From the NCBI RefSeq assembly GCF_021223605.1, contig NZ_CP075175.1, positions 2,424,501 through 2,488,500 of the forward strand: a DNA stretch of 64,000 nucleotides. Direction: 5' to 3'. The stretch's first letter is position 1, and the number at the start of each line of letters is the position of its first letter. Position numbers and translations under genes: made by a program. This DNA comes from Paenibacillus sp. 481 (lineage in GTDB: Bacteria; Bacillota; Bacilli; Paenibacillales; Paenibacillaceae). Below are positions 25,943 to 34,724 of this stretch, piece by piece. The notes beneath the pieces are model-generated. The model did not search any database. It saw only the letters and a program-made list of their open reading frames with translations, and was not told the DNA's origin.

Positions 25943-26377
25943 ATGATTAGAATTTCTTCTGCAACTGAAATCATGGAGATATTGATGCATTTTAACGATT
26001 ACTTCCCACGTTCCATTATTAGTCGAGTGGGGGATCTAGAATCCTATGCTGCAAAGCTTGCGGAACATGCTTGTGTGTACGTAGCAAAAGATCACGATAA
26101 TATTATTGGATTGGTAGTGTTTTATGCAAATGATTTATCGACAAAGGTTGCATATCTCAGTCATATTGCAGTATCGGAGCAACATCAAAACAAAGGAATA
26201 GGGAGTTTATTGTTGCAATTTTGCTGCGATCTCTCTAAGCAATATGGAATGAGAACAATGAAGCTAGAGGTTGATAAGTTAAATTTCAAGGCAATAGCTC
26301 ACTATGAAAAACATCATTTTGTGGCGATTGGACAAGCATCCCTACAATCTCAGTATATGATAAAGGGGCTAACGTAA
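25943..26377 (+). CDS. GNAT-family N-acetyltransferase in the glycan operon
   Basis: A 144-residue acetyltransferase. The CoA loop is IAVSEQHQNKGIGSLLLQF, followed by MKLEVDKLNFKAIAHYEKHHF. Start at 25943 is favoured by GGTGGGG; an in-frame GTG at 25931 overlaps that site. In this operon the likely substrate is an amino sugar nucleotide, for example the product of the DegT aminotransferase at the operon's end (inference). Confidence 0.88.
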   Translation: MIRISSATEIMEILMHFNDYFPRSIISRVGDLESYAAKLAEHACVYVAKDHDNIIGLVVFYANDLSTKVAYLSHIAVSEQHQNKGIGSLLLQFCCDLSKQYGMRTMKLEVDKLNFKAIAHYEKHHFVAIGQASLQSQYMIKGLT

Positions 26378-26379
26378 GA

Positions 26380-27348
26380 ATGTATAAGTGGATCAAAAAG
26401 GGGCTAGTCTTTAACCCCTCAATGATTGAAAATAGGCCGTTATGGCTCGATCAATTTGCTCAAGCTCCTAACATAGTTGTGTTTGATAAGTTTGTCCGAG
26501 TGTATTTTAGTTGCAGGCCTAAGCCTGATGAAAACGGACAATATGTGAGCTATAGTGCATTTGTGGATTTGAATAGAGAAAATTTGTTGGAAGTCATCAA
26601 CATGGCGTCCAACCCCTGTCTGCCATTAGGCAATGTTGGAACTTTCGATGAATTTGGTATATATCCTTTCTCAGCTATAAGAGAAGGAAACGAGTTATTA
26701 GCATACTACGGGGGCTGGACAAGATGTGAGTCTGTGCCATTCAATGTTGCAATTGGCTTCGCTAAAAGCACAGATGGAGGATGCACTTTCAAAAAGGTTG
26801 GAGAAGGGCCTGTATTATCCTATTCTCCAGGTGAGCCTTTCGTTATTTCTTCACCTAAAATCAGAAAATTCAATAACGTTTATTACTTATCTTATATTGC
26901 TGGCCGCAAATGGTTTTTGGATAATGGGAAGCCTGAAATCATTTATAAAATAAGAATGGCAACATCACATGACGGTCTAACTTGGGAGAAACTTAACAAA
27001 GATATTATTTCAGATAAATTAGGAGAAGACGAGGCTCAAGCCAGCCCAGATATTATTTTTCGAAATAACAAGTACCATATGTTTTTTTGTTATAGGAAGG
27101 CAGTAGATTTTAGAAGAAATAAAGACAATAGCTATCGTATTGGATACGCGTATTCCGATGATTTAATCAATTGGATAAGAGATGATAGCAAAGTAGGAAT
27201 CGACACCTCTAACGATGGTTGGGACTCAGAAATGATTGCATACCCAAATGTATTTGAACTTGATGGCAAGATATATATGTTCTACCTTGGGAACGAAGTT
27301 GGGAAATTTGGGTTTGGATTGGCTGAGTTAGAGGGGGATTTAACTTAA
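26380..27348 (+). CDS. Five-bladed beta-propeller, GH43/GH32-like protein (copy 1)
   Basis: A 322-residue protein with the repeating blade pattern of the GH43/GH62/GH130 propeller clan: VRVYFSCRP, GYAYSDDLINWIRDD, MATSHDGLTWEKL and KYHMFFCYR. No signal peptide, so it acts inside the cell. Similar propeller proteins recur in surface-polysaccharide loci, where their enzymatic role is unproven. It is a tandem paralogue of the next gene and shares its order of motifs. A clear set of three catalytic acids cannot be named from sequence alone. It starts 2 bp after the GNAT stop. Confidence 0.8.
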   Translation: MYKWIKKGLVFNPSMIENRPLWLDQFAQAPNIVVFDKFVRVYFSCRPKPDENGQYVSYSAFVDLNRENLLEVINMASNPCLPLGNVGTFDEFGIYPFSAIREGNELLAYYGGWTRCESVPFNVAIGFAKSTDGGCTFKKVGEGPVLSYSPGEPFVISSPKIRKFNNVYYLSYIAGRKWFLDNGKPEIIYKIRMATSHDGLTWEKLNKDIISDKLGEDEAQASPDIIFRNNKYHMFFCYRKAVDFRRNKDNSYRIGYAYSDDLINWIRDDSKVGIDTSNDGWDSEMIAYPNVFELDGKIYMFYLGNEVGKFGFGLAELEGDLT

Positions 27349-28308
27349 ATGAAGTGGAACAAGCTAGGCAAAATTTTTGATCCTGGGGATTATGGCTTCA
27401 TGTTCGCGCAATCACCGCAGGCGTTAGTGTTTGATGACTTTGTTCGAGTGTATTTCTCAACGAGAGAACAAGACAAAGATAAATATTTGAGTCATATCGC
27501 ATTTGTGGATTTTGATAAACATTTTAAAGAGGTCATTAATGTGTCGAAAGATACAGTAATCCCCCTAGGTAAATTAGGTGCTTTTGATGAGCACGGTATA
27601 TTCCCAGTGAATATTGTAAGATACGAAAATAAAGTATATGGCTATACTTCGGGTTGGAATAGAAAAGTGTCGGTTTCAGTGGATACTGGTATTGGGTTAG
27701 CCATTTCTAATGACAATGGGCTAACATTTCAAAAACTAGGTGATGGCCCCGTATTAACTTCGTCATTACATGAGCCCTTTCTAGTCGGTGATCCATTTGT
27801 ACAAATAATTAATGGCGTATTTCATATGTGGTATATATACGGGGTAACTTGGAAGGTTTTTGATGGGAATACCCAACCGGATCGAACCTATAAAATAGGT
27901 CATGCCGTTTCTAAAGATGGTATTGAGTGGGTTAAGGATAACAAGCAGCTTATACAGGATCGTTTTCCTGATGAGAGTCAGGCGCTTCCTACAGTCATTT
28001 ATTTTAGGAATAAATATCATATGTTTTTTTGCTACAGACAATCTTCAGATTTTCGAAAAAATAGTAGCAGAGCTTACAGAATAGGCTATGCTTACTCGAA
28101 TGATCTAGTAAATTGGGTAAGAGATGATGAACAAGTAGGGATAGATGTTACCGAAAATAGCTGGGATTCTGATATGATGTGCTATCCTCATGTATTCAGT
28201 TCTGATGGAGAAATATACTTACTGTATAACGGCAATGAGTTTGGCAGACAAGGTTTTGGATTAGCGAGGTTAGAGGAGGAAATGCATGAGTACCCAACGA
28301 GATTATAA
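27349..28308 (+). CDS. Five-bladed beta-propeller, GH43/GH32-like protein (copy 2)
   Basis: A 319-residue tandem paralogue of the preceding gene, whose TAA directly abuts this ATG. Shared features include VRVYFSTRE, VPLGK-like and FDEHGIFPVN segments, GPVLTSSLHEPFLVGDP, KYHMFFCYRQSSDFRK and GYAYSNDLVNWVRDDEQVGID. Cytosolic. The pair may form a heterodimer or act on two successive substrates; this is inference. Its end overlaps the following methyltransferase by 23 bp. Confidence 0.8.
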   Translation: MKWNKLGKIFDPGDYGFMFAQSPQALVFDDFVRVYFSTREQDKDKYLSHIAFVDFDKHFKEVINVSKDTVIPLGKLGAFDEHGIFPVNIVRYENKVYGYTSGWNRKVSVSVDTGIGLAISNDNGLTFQKLGDGPVLTSSLHEPFLVGDPFVQIINGVFHMWYIYGVTWKVFDGNTQPDRTYKIGHAVSKDGIEWVKDNKQLIQDRFPDESQALPTVIYFRNKYHMFFCYRQSSDFRKNSSRAYRIGYAYSNDLVNWVRDDEQVGIDVTENSWDSDMMCYPHVFSSDGEIYLLYNGNEFGRQGFGLARLEEEMHEYPTRL

Positions 28309-29032
28309 TAAAGAGCTGGAAGATACTCCAGAGCGGAAATATGCTTATAATTTTGATTTAGATGTCATGCATCCATACATGCTGAAATCATTTGAGCCAT
28401 TTTTCAAACAGGGAAATATGCTGGAGCTTGGCAGCTATAAAGGCGATTTTACAAAAAGATTATTGCCGTTTTTTGATGATATTACAGGTGTCGAAGCTTC
28501 CAATGAGGCATGTAATTATGCAGAATCAAAGCTTGGTAATAAAGTAAAGTTTGTAAATTCCTTATTTGAAGATGCAATATTTCCTACGAAATATGACAAT
28601 ATTATTTTAACTCATGTGCTCGAACATATTGATGATCCTGTATCATTACTCAAAAAGGTGAAAACGGAGTGGCTATCAGATGAAGGGCGCTTTTTTATCG
28701 TTTGCCCTAACGCAAATGCACCATCAAGACAGATAGCCGTTAAAATGGGGCTTATCAGCCACAATAGTGCTATAACAGATGCTGAAGCTGCTCATGGGCA
28801 TAGAATAACATATACATTAGATACTTTAGAAAGAGACATCAAGCTTTCAGGACTTAACATCATTCACCGCTCAGGAATATTCTTTAAAGCGCTCGCTAAC
28901 TTTCAGTGGGATCAACTGCTTAACACCGATATTATTTCCAAGGAATATTTAGATGGCTGTTACGATTTAGGACAGCAGTATCCTGACTTATGTTCAAGTA
29001 TATTTTTTGTATGTAATAAAGGCGGTAAGTAA
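28286..29032 (+). CDS. Class I SAM-dependent methyltransferase
   Basis: A 248-residue methyltransferase. Motif I is NMLELGSYKGDFT, motif II TGVEASNEAC, motif III ILTHVLEHIDDPVSLLKKV, then FFIVCPNANAPSR. It belongs to the family often found in sugar and polysaccharide clusters, where it methylates a sugar or N-terminal group. The ribosome binding site AGAGGAGG lies inside the 3' end of the propeller gene, so the two are translationally coupled. Confidence 0.9.
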   Translation: MSTQRDYNKELEDTPERKYAYNFDLDVMHPYMLKSFEPFFKQGNMLELGSYKGDFTKRLLPFFDDITGVEASNEACNYAESKLGNKVKFVNSLFEDAIFPTKYDNIILTHVLEHIDDPVSLLKKVKTEWLSDEGRFFIVCPNANAPSRQIAVKMGLISHNSAITDAEAAHGHRITYTLDTLERDIKLSGLNIIHRSGIFFKALANFQWDQLLNTDIISKEYLDGCYDLGQQYPDLCSSIFFVCNKGGK

Positions 29033-29054
29033 TTATACTAACGGGGTGTTTTAA

Positions 29055-30149
29055 TTGATTCATGTGACTAGATCTTCATTACCGCCATTTGAAGAATATA
29101 TAGAAGAGATACGATCTCTCTGGGAAACTAGATGGCTTACTAATATGGGCGAGAAACATAATAAGCTTGAAAAGGAACTTGAAGCTTACTTGGGTGTCCC
29201 ATTTGTTTCACTGTTTAGTAATGGTCATTTGGCGCTTGAAATGGCAATAGAAGTTCTACATTTAACGGGAGAAGTTATTACTACCCCTTTTACATTTGCT
29301 TCAACAACTCATGCCATTACGAGGAACGGTTTGACTCCTGTGTTTTGTGATATTTCAGCAAGTGATTTTACTATAGATGTAGATCAAATTGAATCCTTGA
29401 TAACCGATAAAACAACTGCTATTATGCCAGTCCATGTGTACGGAAATGTTTGCAATGTTATGGAAATAGATAGAATAGCAAAAAAGTATAACTTAAAAGT
29501 TATTTATGACGCTGCTCATGCATTCGGTGTTACTGTAAATGGTCAGGGCATAGGGAACTTTGGTGATATATCTATGTTTAGTTTTCATGCAACAAAGGTC
29601 TTTAACTCGATTGAGGGTGGAGCTTTAACTTTTGCAGATGAAAAAGTTAAAAATCAACTGTACCAAATTAAAAATTTTGGGATTGTATCTCCTGAAAGTA
29701 TTACCTATGCCGGTGGTAATGGCAAAATGAATGAATTCTCTGCTGCTATGGGAGTTTGTAATATTAGCTATGTGAATGAAAATATAGCATTCAGGAAATC
29801 AGTTGTGGAGCTTTATAAAGAGCGACTATCGGGGATTAAAGGGTTGACACTACTTGAATCGCAGGAGGGAGTGTCTTCAAATTATTCTTATTTCCCAGTT
29901 GTATTCAACGAGAAACAATTCGGGAAAACCCGTGACCAAGTACATGCCGCTCTTGCTCAAGAAAACATTATAGCACGAAAGTATTTCTACCCCCTGACAA
30001 GTAAATTTGAATGTTATGATGGAAGATTTTCTTCAAACGAAACGCCTGTGGCAGAATATATAGCTGAAAGAGTTCTTACTTTACCACTTTACCCCGAGTT
30101 GTCAAAACATGATGTTGATCGAATTTGCAATATCATATTGGGGAAATAA
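29055..30149 (+). CDS. DegT/DnrJ/EryC1/StrS-family PLP sugar aminotransferase
   Basis: A 364-residue PLP enzyme with a TTG start after ACGGGGTG. PLP-binding features are SNGHLALEMAI, TPFTFASTTHAI, the Asp152 pyridine contact in YDAAHAFGV and the Schiff-base Lys181 in SFHATKVFNSIEGGA. The family transaminates keto-sugar nucleotides to amino sugars. It closes the glycan operon and provides a plausible acceptor for the operon's GNAT and methyltransferase. The locus has no dehydratase or nucleotidyltransferase, so the precursor must come from elsewhere. Confidence 0.93.
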   Translation: MIHVTRSSLPPFEEYIEEIRSLWETRWLTNMGEKHNKLEKELEAYLGVPFVSLFSNGHLALEMAIEVLHLTGEVITTPFTFASTTHAITRNGLTPVFCDISASDFTIDVDQIESLITDKTTAIMPVHVYGNVCNVMEIDRIAKKYNLKVIYDAAHAFGVTVNGQGIGNFGDISMFSFHATKVFNSIEGGALTFADEKVKNQLYQIKNFGIVSPESITYAGGNGKMNEFSAAMGVCNISYVNENIAFRKSVVELYKERLSGIKGLTLLESQEGVSSNYSYFPVVFNEKQFGKTRDQVHAALAQENIIARKYFYPLTSKFECYDGRFSSNETPVAEYIAERVLTLPLYPELSKHDVDRICNIILGK

Positions 30150-30156
30150 TACGTAA

Positions 30157-30235
30157 TGCTTCATACACGAAGGAATTGAACTCTAAGCGATGATATAAAA
30201 TGACCGGACAAGTACGTACTTGTCTGGTCATTTTT
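30157..30235 (+). terminator. Terminator of the glycan operon, within a repeated 3' module (copy 1)
   Basis: A near-perfect 18-bp palindromic hairpin (AAATGACCGGACAAGTAC and its complement, 30198-30233) is followed by T residues. The 45 bp before it and the stem itself closely match 36313-36403 after the MidA-like gene, including TACGTAA, ACGAAG and ATATAAAATGACC. Confidence 0.9.
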
Positions 30236-30237
30236 AA

Positions 30238-30415
30238 TTACAGCAGGATGGTGACCATTTCTACTTCCGAGTTAGATTCAAACTGCATGGTGTTTGAGAA
30301 GATATTGTGCTTGACTCCGTTATAGCCAGACTCACCGTTTTTTTGAATTGGAACTCGAATTCATAGCTTTTCTCACCCATTAACACAGCATCTTTACTTT
30401 TTGATTGACAGCTAG
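30238..30415 (-). pseudogene. Gene relic of unknown family
   Basis: The minus strand reads KDAVLMGEKSYEFEFQFKK and, after a one-base loss in a run of seven A residues near 30345, NGESGYNGVKHNIFSN and MQFESNSEVEMVTILL before a TAA. The coding-like composition with one frameshift suggests the 3' end of a lost gene. I do not recognise the family. Confidence 0.35.
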
Positions 30416-30444
30416 AAGAATATGGATTAACCTATATCCAATTA

Positions 30445-30465
30445 ATGACTGACCCAGTCGGTCAT
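30445..30465. promoter_or_regulatory. TetR-type operator of the FAD oxidoreductase operon
   Basis: An inverted repeat with 9-bp arms, ATGACTGAC and GTCGGTCAT, separated by CCA, with one mismatch. This is the TGAC-rich form typical of TetR/FadR-like operators. It lies 17 bp before the oxidoreductase start; the TetR gene is the second gene of the same unit. Confidence 0.7.
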
Positions 30466-30481
30466 TATAAAAGGGGGATGA

Positions 30482-31939
30482 ATGATGAGTACGAGTCAAG
30501 GTTGGAAAAGGGCTATTACCATTGGAGGAAGTATAGCGGGACTACTCGCAGCAAGGGTTCTGGCTGATTACTATGAGGAAGTTGTGATCGTAGAACGAGA
30601 CAGATTTCCGGACGGTCCTGAGAATCGTCGCGGTACTCCTCAAGCGTTCCATTCTCATCGTCTATTAATGCGTGGCAAGATCATATTGGAAGAGTTGTTT
30701 CCTGGCTACGCTGATGATTTGCTCGCACAGGGGGCTTTTTCAAGGGAGAATAAACAGATACAATTACATTACCATCGATATGGAAAGCTAGTAATTCCTG
30801 ATGAAAAGGACGCAGGCTGTAGCCGAGCCTTATTGGAATGGGTTATCCGTCGTCGTGTCGCACAGCTTCCCAATGTAAGGTTTATAACGGAGCATGAGGT
30901 AACAAGTTTGCAAGCTAGTTCGGATGGTATGACGATTACAGGCGTTTATTTGCAACAAAGAGGAGAAGCGGGCAATGGACAGCCGATGATGCTTGAGACG
31001 GATATGGTATGTGATACGAGTGGGCGATCCTCCAAACTGGGTCAATGGCTTCAGGAGCTCGGCTATGAAGTGCCAGAGCCGGAACGAGTCAACGTATCGT
31101 TTGGATACAGTAGCCGTCAATATAAAGTACCGGAGCATGTTGCGATGGAATGGAGTACGATTCTGCTCGAAGGCAATTCAGCCCAAGGGATTGCGACTGG
31201 AACGTTCGAGTCGATTGAGAATAATATCGCTCAAGTGCTACTGTTCCGTGCAGGCGGTCAATCCTATCCGACGACGAATGCGGATGAGTATGAGCAAGAG
31301 ATTGCTGATCTTTTTGACTCGGCGATTACGGATATCGTAAAACATCTGGAGCCTCTTACAGCGCCGCGAGGCTTTCGAGTATCGGCATGTATTCGCAATC
31401 ACTTTGAGCAGATGGAACATTGGCCGTCGGGACTGCTGGTCATGGGGGACGCGCTCTGCAACTTTGACCCGGTCTACGGTCAAGGCATGTCAGTCGCTGC
31501 AATTGAGGCAGAGCAGTTAGCCAGATGCTTGCAAGAGCAGAGACATACGCCTGACCCGCGTTTTGAGCTTCATGTGCTTCACAACATGCAACAGGCCATC
31601 GAGCCGGCTTGGTGGTTTAGTATGGTATCCGATCTGCGCTGGTCGGGCGTGACTTATACAGGCCCAGTGTCCATGGAGGGGATTGCCTTTGCTCAGGACT
31701 ATTTTGATTCGTACCTTGAGCAGGCGATTGGACAGTATAACATAGAAATGTTTGAAAATTATATGATGATGACAAGTCTAATTATTTCACCACAAGAAGT
31801 CATAAATCCGGATAGGATTGCTGCTGTTCTTGCCAAAGACCTATCTCCAAAGGGGAGGCGGCTAGCAGCGAAGTGGGTAAGGGAAGATGGAACGGTAGAT
31901 TGGAACACTTTAAGCCGAATCCTTCCATCGTTTATATAA
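30482..31939 (+). CDS. FAD-dependent oxidoreductase/monooxygenase-like
   Basis: A 485-residue flavoprotein. The dinucleotide fold is ITIGGSIAGLLAARVLADYY ending in VIVERDRFP, followed by GTPQAFHSHRLL. The second FAD motif is LLVMGDALCNFDPVYGQGMS (the GD motif). It resembles tryptophan-halogenase/geranylgeranyl-reductase-like monooxygenases; the substrate is unknown. ATGs at 30482 and 30485 follow AAGGGGGATGA. The downstream TetR gene and upstream operator suggest induction by a small hydrophobic compound. Confidence 0.88.
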   Translation: MMSTSQGWKRAITIGGSIAGLLAARVLADYYEEVVIVERDRFPDGPENRRGTPQAFHSHRLLMRGKIILEELFPGYADDLLAQGAFSRENKQIQLHYHRYGKLVIPDEKDAGCSRALLEWVIRRRVAQLPNVRFITEHEVTSLQASSDGMTITGVYLQQRGEAGNGQPMMLETDMVCDTSGRSSKLGQWLQELGYEVPEPERVNVSFGYSSRQYKVPEHVAMEWSTILLEGNSAQGIATGTFESIENNIAQVLLFRAGGQSYPTTNADEYEQEIADLFDSAITDIVKHLEPLTAPRGFRVSACIRNHFEQMEHWPSGLLVMGDALCNFDPVYGQGMSVAAIEAEQLARCLQEQRHTPDPRFELHVLHNMQQAIEPAWWFSMVSDLRWSGVTYTGPVSMEGIAFAQDYFDSYLEQAIGQYNIEMFENYMMMTSLIISPQEVINPDRIAAVLAKDLSPKGRRLAAKWVREDGTVDWNTLSRILPSFI

Positions 31940-31997
31940 ATACTCTCAGCCCTCAACCCTCAAACGGATTTAAATAAAAAATAGAGGGTGAGTACCG

Positions 31998-32624
31998 TTG
32001 GCAAGATTTAATGAAGATCAATTGCAGCAAGTACGCGATGAGCGTAGAGAGCAAATTATGAGTGCTGCGTTAAAAGTATTTGCAAGGAGCGGAATCAACG
32101 GTACCAAAATGAGCATGATTGCCGCAGAGGCGGGTATTAGCAAGGGGCTTCTCTATCTCTATTTCACTTCAAAAAATGAGCTCTTTATTAAGCTCGTCCA
32201 GGAGGCGATGGAGGGAGCTGTAATCGCTATGGAACAGATTTCTAGCCTGCCCGGATCACCGCTTGAGAAGATTCGAGCGTTAACAACGATGATATTTAGT
32301 GAAAGTGATAAAGATTACTTTAGGTTAATTCAGTACACGGATACCTCGGATGAAGTACCTGAAGAGGCGAAGGCTTTGTTGCAGCAGCATTCTACAGCTT
32401 CGTTCTTTGACGTGTTGATGCCTATATTTGTTGAGGGGCAACAAGTAGGCGAACTCCTTGAAGGCGATCCAGGTCAGTTGATTGCCAGCTACCTTACGGT
32501 GCTGCATGCGCTTATGTTAATTGACGTGGGAAAAAATACGTATTACCGCATTCCAGAAGTAGATGTTCTGCTTCGCATCATCACGAACGGACCAATCGCT
32601 GACACGCCTGCGTTGTTGAAATGA
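31998..32624 (+). CDS. TetR/AcrR-family regulator of the FAD oxidoreductase
   Basis: A 208-residue regulator with a TTG start after GAGGGTGAG. The TetR_N domain shows IMSAALKVFARSGINGTKM followed by IAAEAGISKGLLYLYFTSK. The C-terminal ligand domain is unremarkable. It lies 58 bp after the oxidoreductase gene in the same direction, and the TGAC palindrome at 30445 is its likely site, so the two-gene unit should be autorepressed. Confidence 0.9.
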   Translation: MARFNEDQLQQVRDERREQIMSAALKVFARSGINGTKMSMIAAEAGISKGLLYLYFTSKNELFIKLVQEAMEGAVIAMEQISSLPGSPLEKIRALTTMIFSESDKDYFRLIQYTDTSDEVPEEAKALLQQHSTASFFDVLMPIFVEGQQVGELLEGDPGQLIASYLTVLHALMLIDVGKNTYYRIPEVDVLLRIITNGPIADTPALLK

Positions 32625-32665
32625 CATTCAACGCTTTTGAACGGTAGAGGATGTTCTTGAGATTA

Positions 32666-32720
32666 ACATTAAACCGCCTGAAGAGCATGAGCTCATATGC
32701 ATGGACAGGCGGTTTAATGT
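32666..32720. terminator. Long hairpin after tetR
   Basis: A perfect 15-bp stem (ACATTAAACCGCCTG with its complement at 32706-32720) encloses a further GAGCTC palindrome. There is no clear U-tract, so it may terminate weakly in both directions. Confidence 0.6.
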
Positions 32721-32918
32721 ACGGCTAACTTTTACGAAGGGCATGTCTTCACGTCATTATAACAATCATTGCAACAGTTATTGAAAATGACGGCAAGCCC
32801 CCAATTCCTTGTCGGCGAACCAAAAGGTTCGTTTGTGTGTGGCGGAGGACCAAGGATGTCTTTCCTCATGAATTACTCGCCTAATGTGGACTGTGAGTCC
32901 GCCAAATGGCATTCATAT

Positions 32919-33353
32919 TTATCTGTTGAATGAGGCTATATAGCGGTTGTGTTTGTAATAAACAGCCTCGAATACCGCGAATACGCCGACGACCAGAGCA
33001 ACGAAAATGACCGCAGTTACGCCGATAGCTGTCAGGTAGGGGCCGCTCGCCCCCAGTAAAACGATGCTCTTGGCGACCCACAGAAAATCGATGACGGATA
33101 AAGTAAGCACAGCCTTAGGCGAAACGACCTTTCTGCTCGCCGTTATTAATAGAAGAGCTACGACAAGGAGTAAGTAAGCACCCACTCCCATTAAGGCCGC
33201 CTGATTGTCTAGGCCGGTCAACTCGCCAACGAACCCGGGAAATAAAAGAAGCAATAGACCCGTACCCCCGGACGCAACAGCGTTCACCAACAAAATTTTT
33301 CTAATCCAAGCTTCACCTATCAATTGTCTTGCTGTGTTGTGTTGTTGTGTCAT
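32919..33353 (-). CDS. Four-helix membrane protein of unknown function
   Basis: A 144-residue protein with four hydrophobic helices (about 20-40, 50-70, 80-100 and 105-130) and short loops. The start at 33353 lies after GAGGAGAGTGCTTAGG; the longer frame from 33428 lacks a site. No family recognised, though the layout resembles small DoxX- or DUF4064-like proteins. It follows the araC gene on the same strand at a distance of 213 bp. Confidence 0.68.
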   Translation of the reverse strand: MTQQHNTARQLIGEAWIRKILLVNAVASGGTGLLLLLFPGFVGELTGLDNQAALMGVGAYLLLVVALLLITASRKVVSPKAVLTLSVIDFLWVAKSIVLLGASGPYLTAIGVTAVIFVALVVGVFAVFEAVYYKHNRYIASFNR

Positions 33354-33566
33354 CCTAAGCACTCTCCTCATTGGAATTGAATTTCTTAAGCCCAATTTAT
33401 CCAAAGGAAGACTGCCATCACCATACAAATCGCTGCTTTATGGTGCCAATTTCACTGAAATAAGCGAAAAAATAACTGAAATCGTAGCCTAAACTTACAT
33501 TCATGAATAATATTCACATTAAATGGCGATTTCATCTAAATGTCTTTTGCATGATGAGATGAATTC

Positions 33567-34448
33567 TTAATAACCTACATTTCCGTCTTTTTTGACGACC
33601 GGAATCCAAATTTCCATCTCATACATGCCATTGCCTCGGTCGTAAGTCATCTCGAATTCGGGACCATTTATAGCTTCGTAATTGCAAGTTGGGAACCACT
33701 CCGCCCAGATACGCCTCCACAGTTCCTGAATTCCGCTGTGCCCATCAGGATATAATCCCGTTGAGAAGACTGCATAAGTTTGCGGAGGGATTGATAGCTG
33801 TTCAAACCCTTCGGGTAGTCCACTTGGAGGCATAAAATATCCAATCAGATAAGAAAATACACCGCCTTGATTGTTGTACAGTACCGCATGAATCTGACCA
33901 TTTTCACCTAAACCCGCGGCAGTGCGGATTCGGTCAACGCTTCCGTCGGAAATACATTTGCTCCAAAAAGCAGGGATTTCAACGCACGGATGCTCACCGC
34001 CAGCATTAATTTCAGTTGCAACACCGAACATTTCAAAAGCTTGTTTTTCCTCCAATTTGTAGTTCATTTCCACATCTCCTCTAATTGAAATATGAAAGGA
34101 GAGCCGAGGATAGGCTTTGAGTGACACACCCTTATCGCGTGCTGATATAGGCATTACACCGTGCATTTTTTTGAACGCTCTGGAAAAGGCCTCAGGTGAC
34201 TCGTAACCATATTTCAAAGCGACATCAATGACTTTTACATTTCCGTTCTGAAGATCGAACGCGGCAAGTGTCAGCCGTCTGCGGCGAATATACTCTGACA
34301 GAGGCACATTGGTGATGAACGAGAACATTCGTTGAAAATGATATGTCGAACAACAGGCAATTCTAGCTAGCTGATCGTAATCAATCGTGTCAGACAGGTG
34401 AGTTTCTATATAGTCCATTACGCTGCTCATGCGATTTAGCCAGTCCAT
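33567..34448 (-). CDS. AraC-family regulator with GyrI-like effector domain
   Basis: A 293-residue regulator with the start after GAAAGGAGGAACGAT. The DNA-binding part is MDYIETHLSDTIDYDQLARI, ACCSTYHFQRMFSFITNVPL and VIDVALKYGYESPEAFSRAF. The C-terminal 150 residues form a GyrI-like ligand domain (MYEMEIWIPV at the end). Same architecture as the regulator at 10477, but not closely similar. Probably senses a small molecule; target unknown. Confidence 0.9.
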   Translation of the reverse strand: MDWLNRMSSVMDYIETHLSDTIDYDQLARIACCSTYHFQRMFSFITNVPLSEYIRRRRLTLAAFDLQNGNVKVIDVALKYGYESPEAFSRAFKKMHGVMPISARDKGVSLKAYPRLSFHISIRGDVEMNYKLEEKQAFEMFGVATEINAGGEHPCVEIPAFWSKCISDGSVDRIRTAAGLGENGQIHAVLYNNQGGVFSYLIGYFMPPSGLPEGFEQLSIPPQTYAVFSTGLYPDGHSGIQELWRRIWAEWFPTCNYEAINGPEFEMTYDRGNGMYEMEIWIPVVKKDGNVGY

Positions 34449-34724
34449 ATCGTTCCTCCTTTCAAAATAAATTATAGGAGTTAGTGAGGGGTGTATCCTT
34501 GCAATCGGTGCACGAAAATATCATGGTTTCGGGCTGATCATTTCATTAAAGGGTACATTATTTTGGTCATTGTTGCATCTAATCGATCGCGGTTTTGGAT
34601 GATTGTAATCCCATTTTGGCTGAATAGAATTAGGGATTGAACGTAAAATAGGTTATGATTGCAGGTAAGAAGGCTAATGTGATTTACATCTAGTCAATAA
34701 CTAGCAGAAACGAGATAAGAGTGA

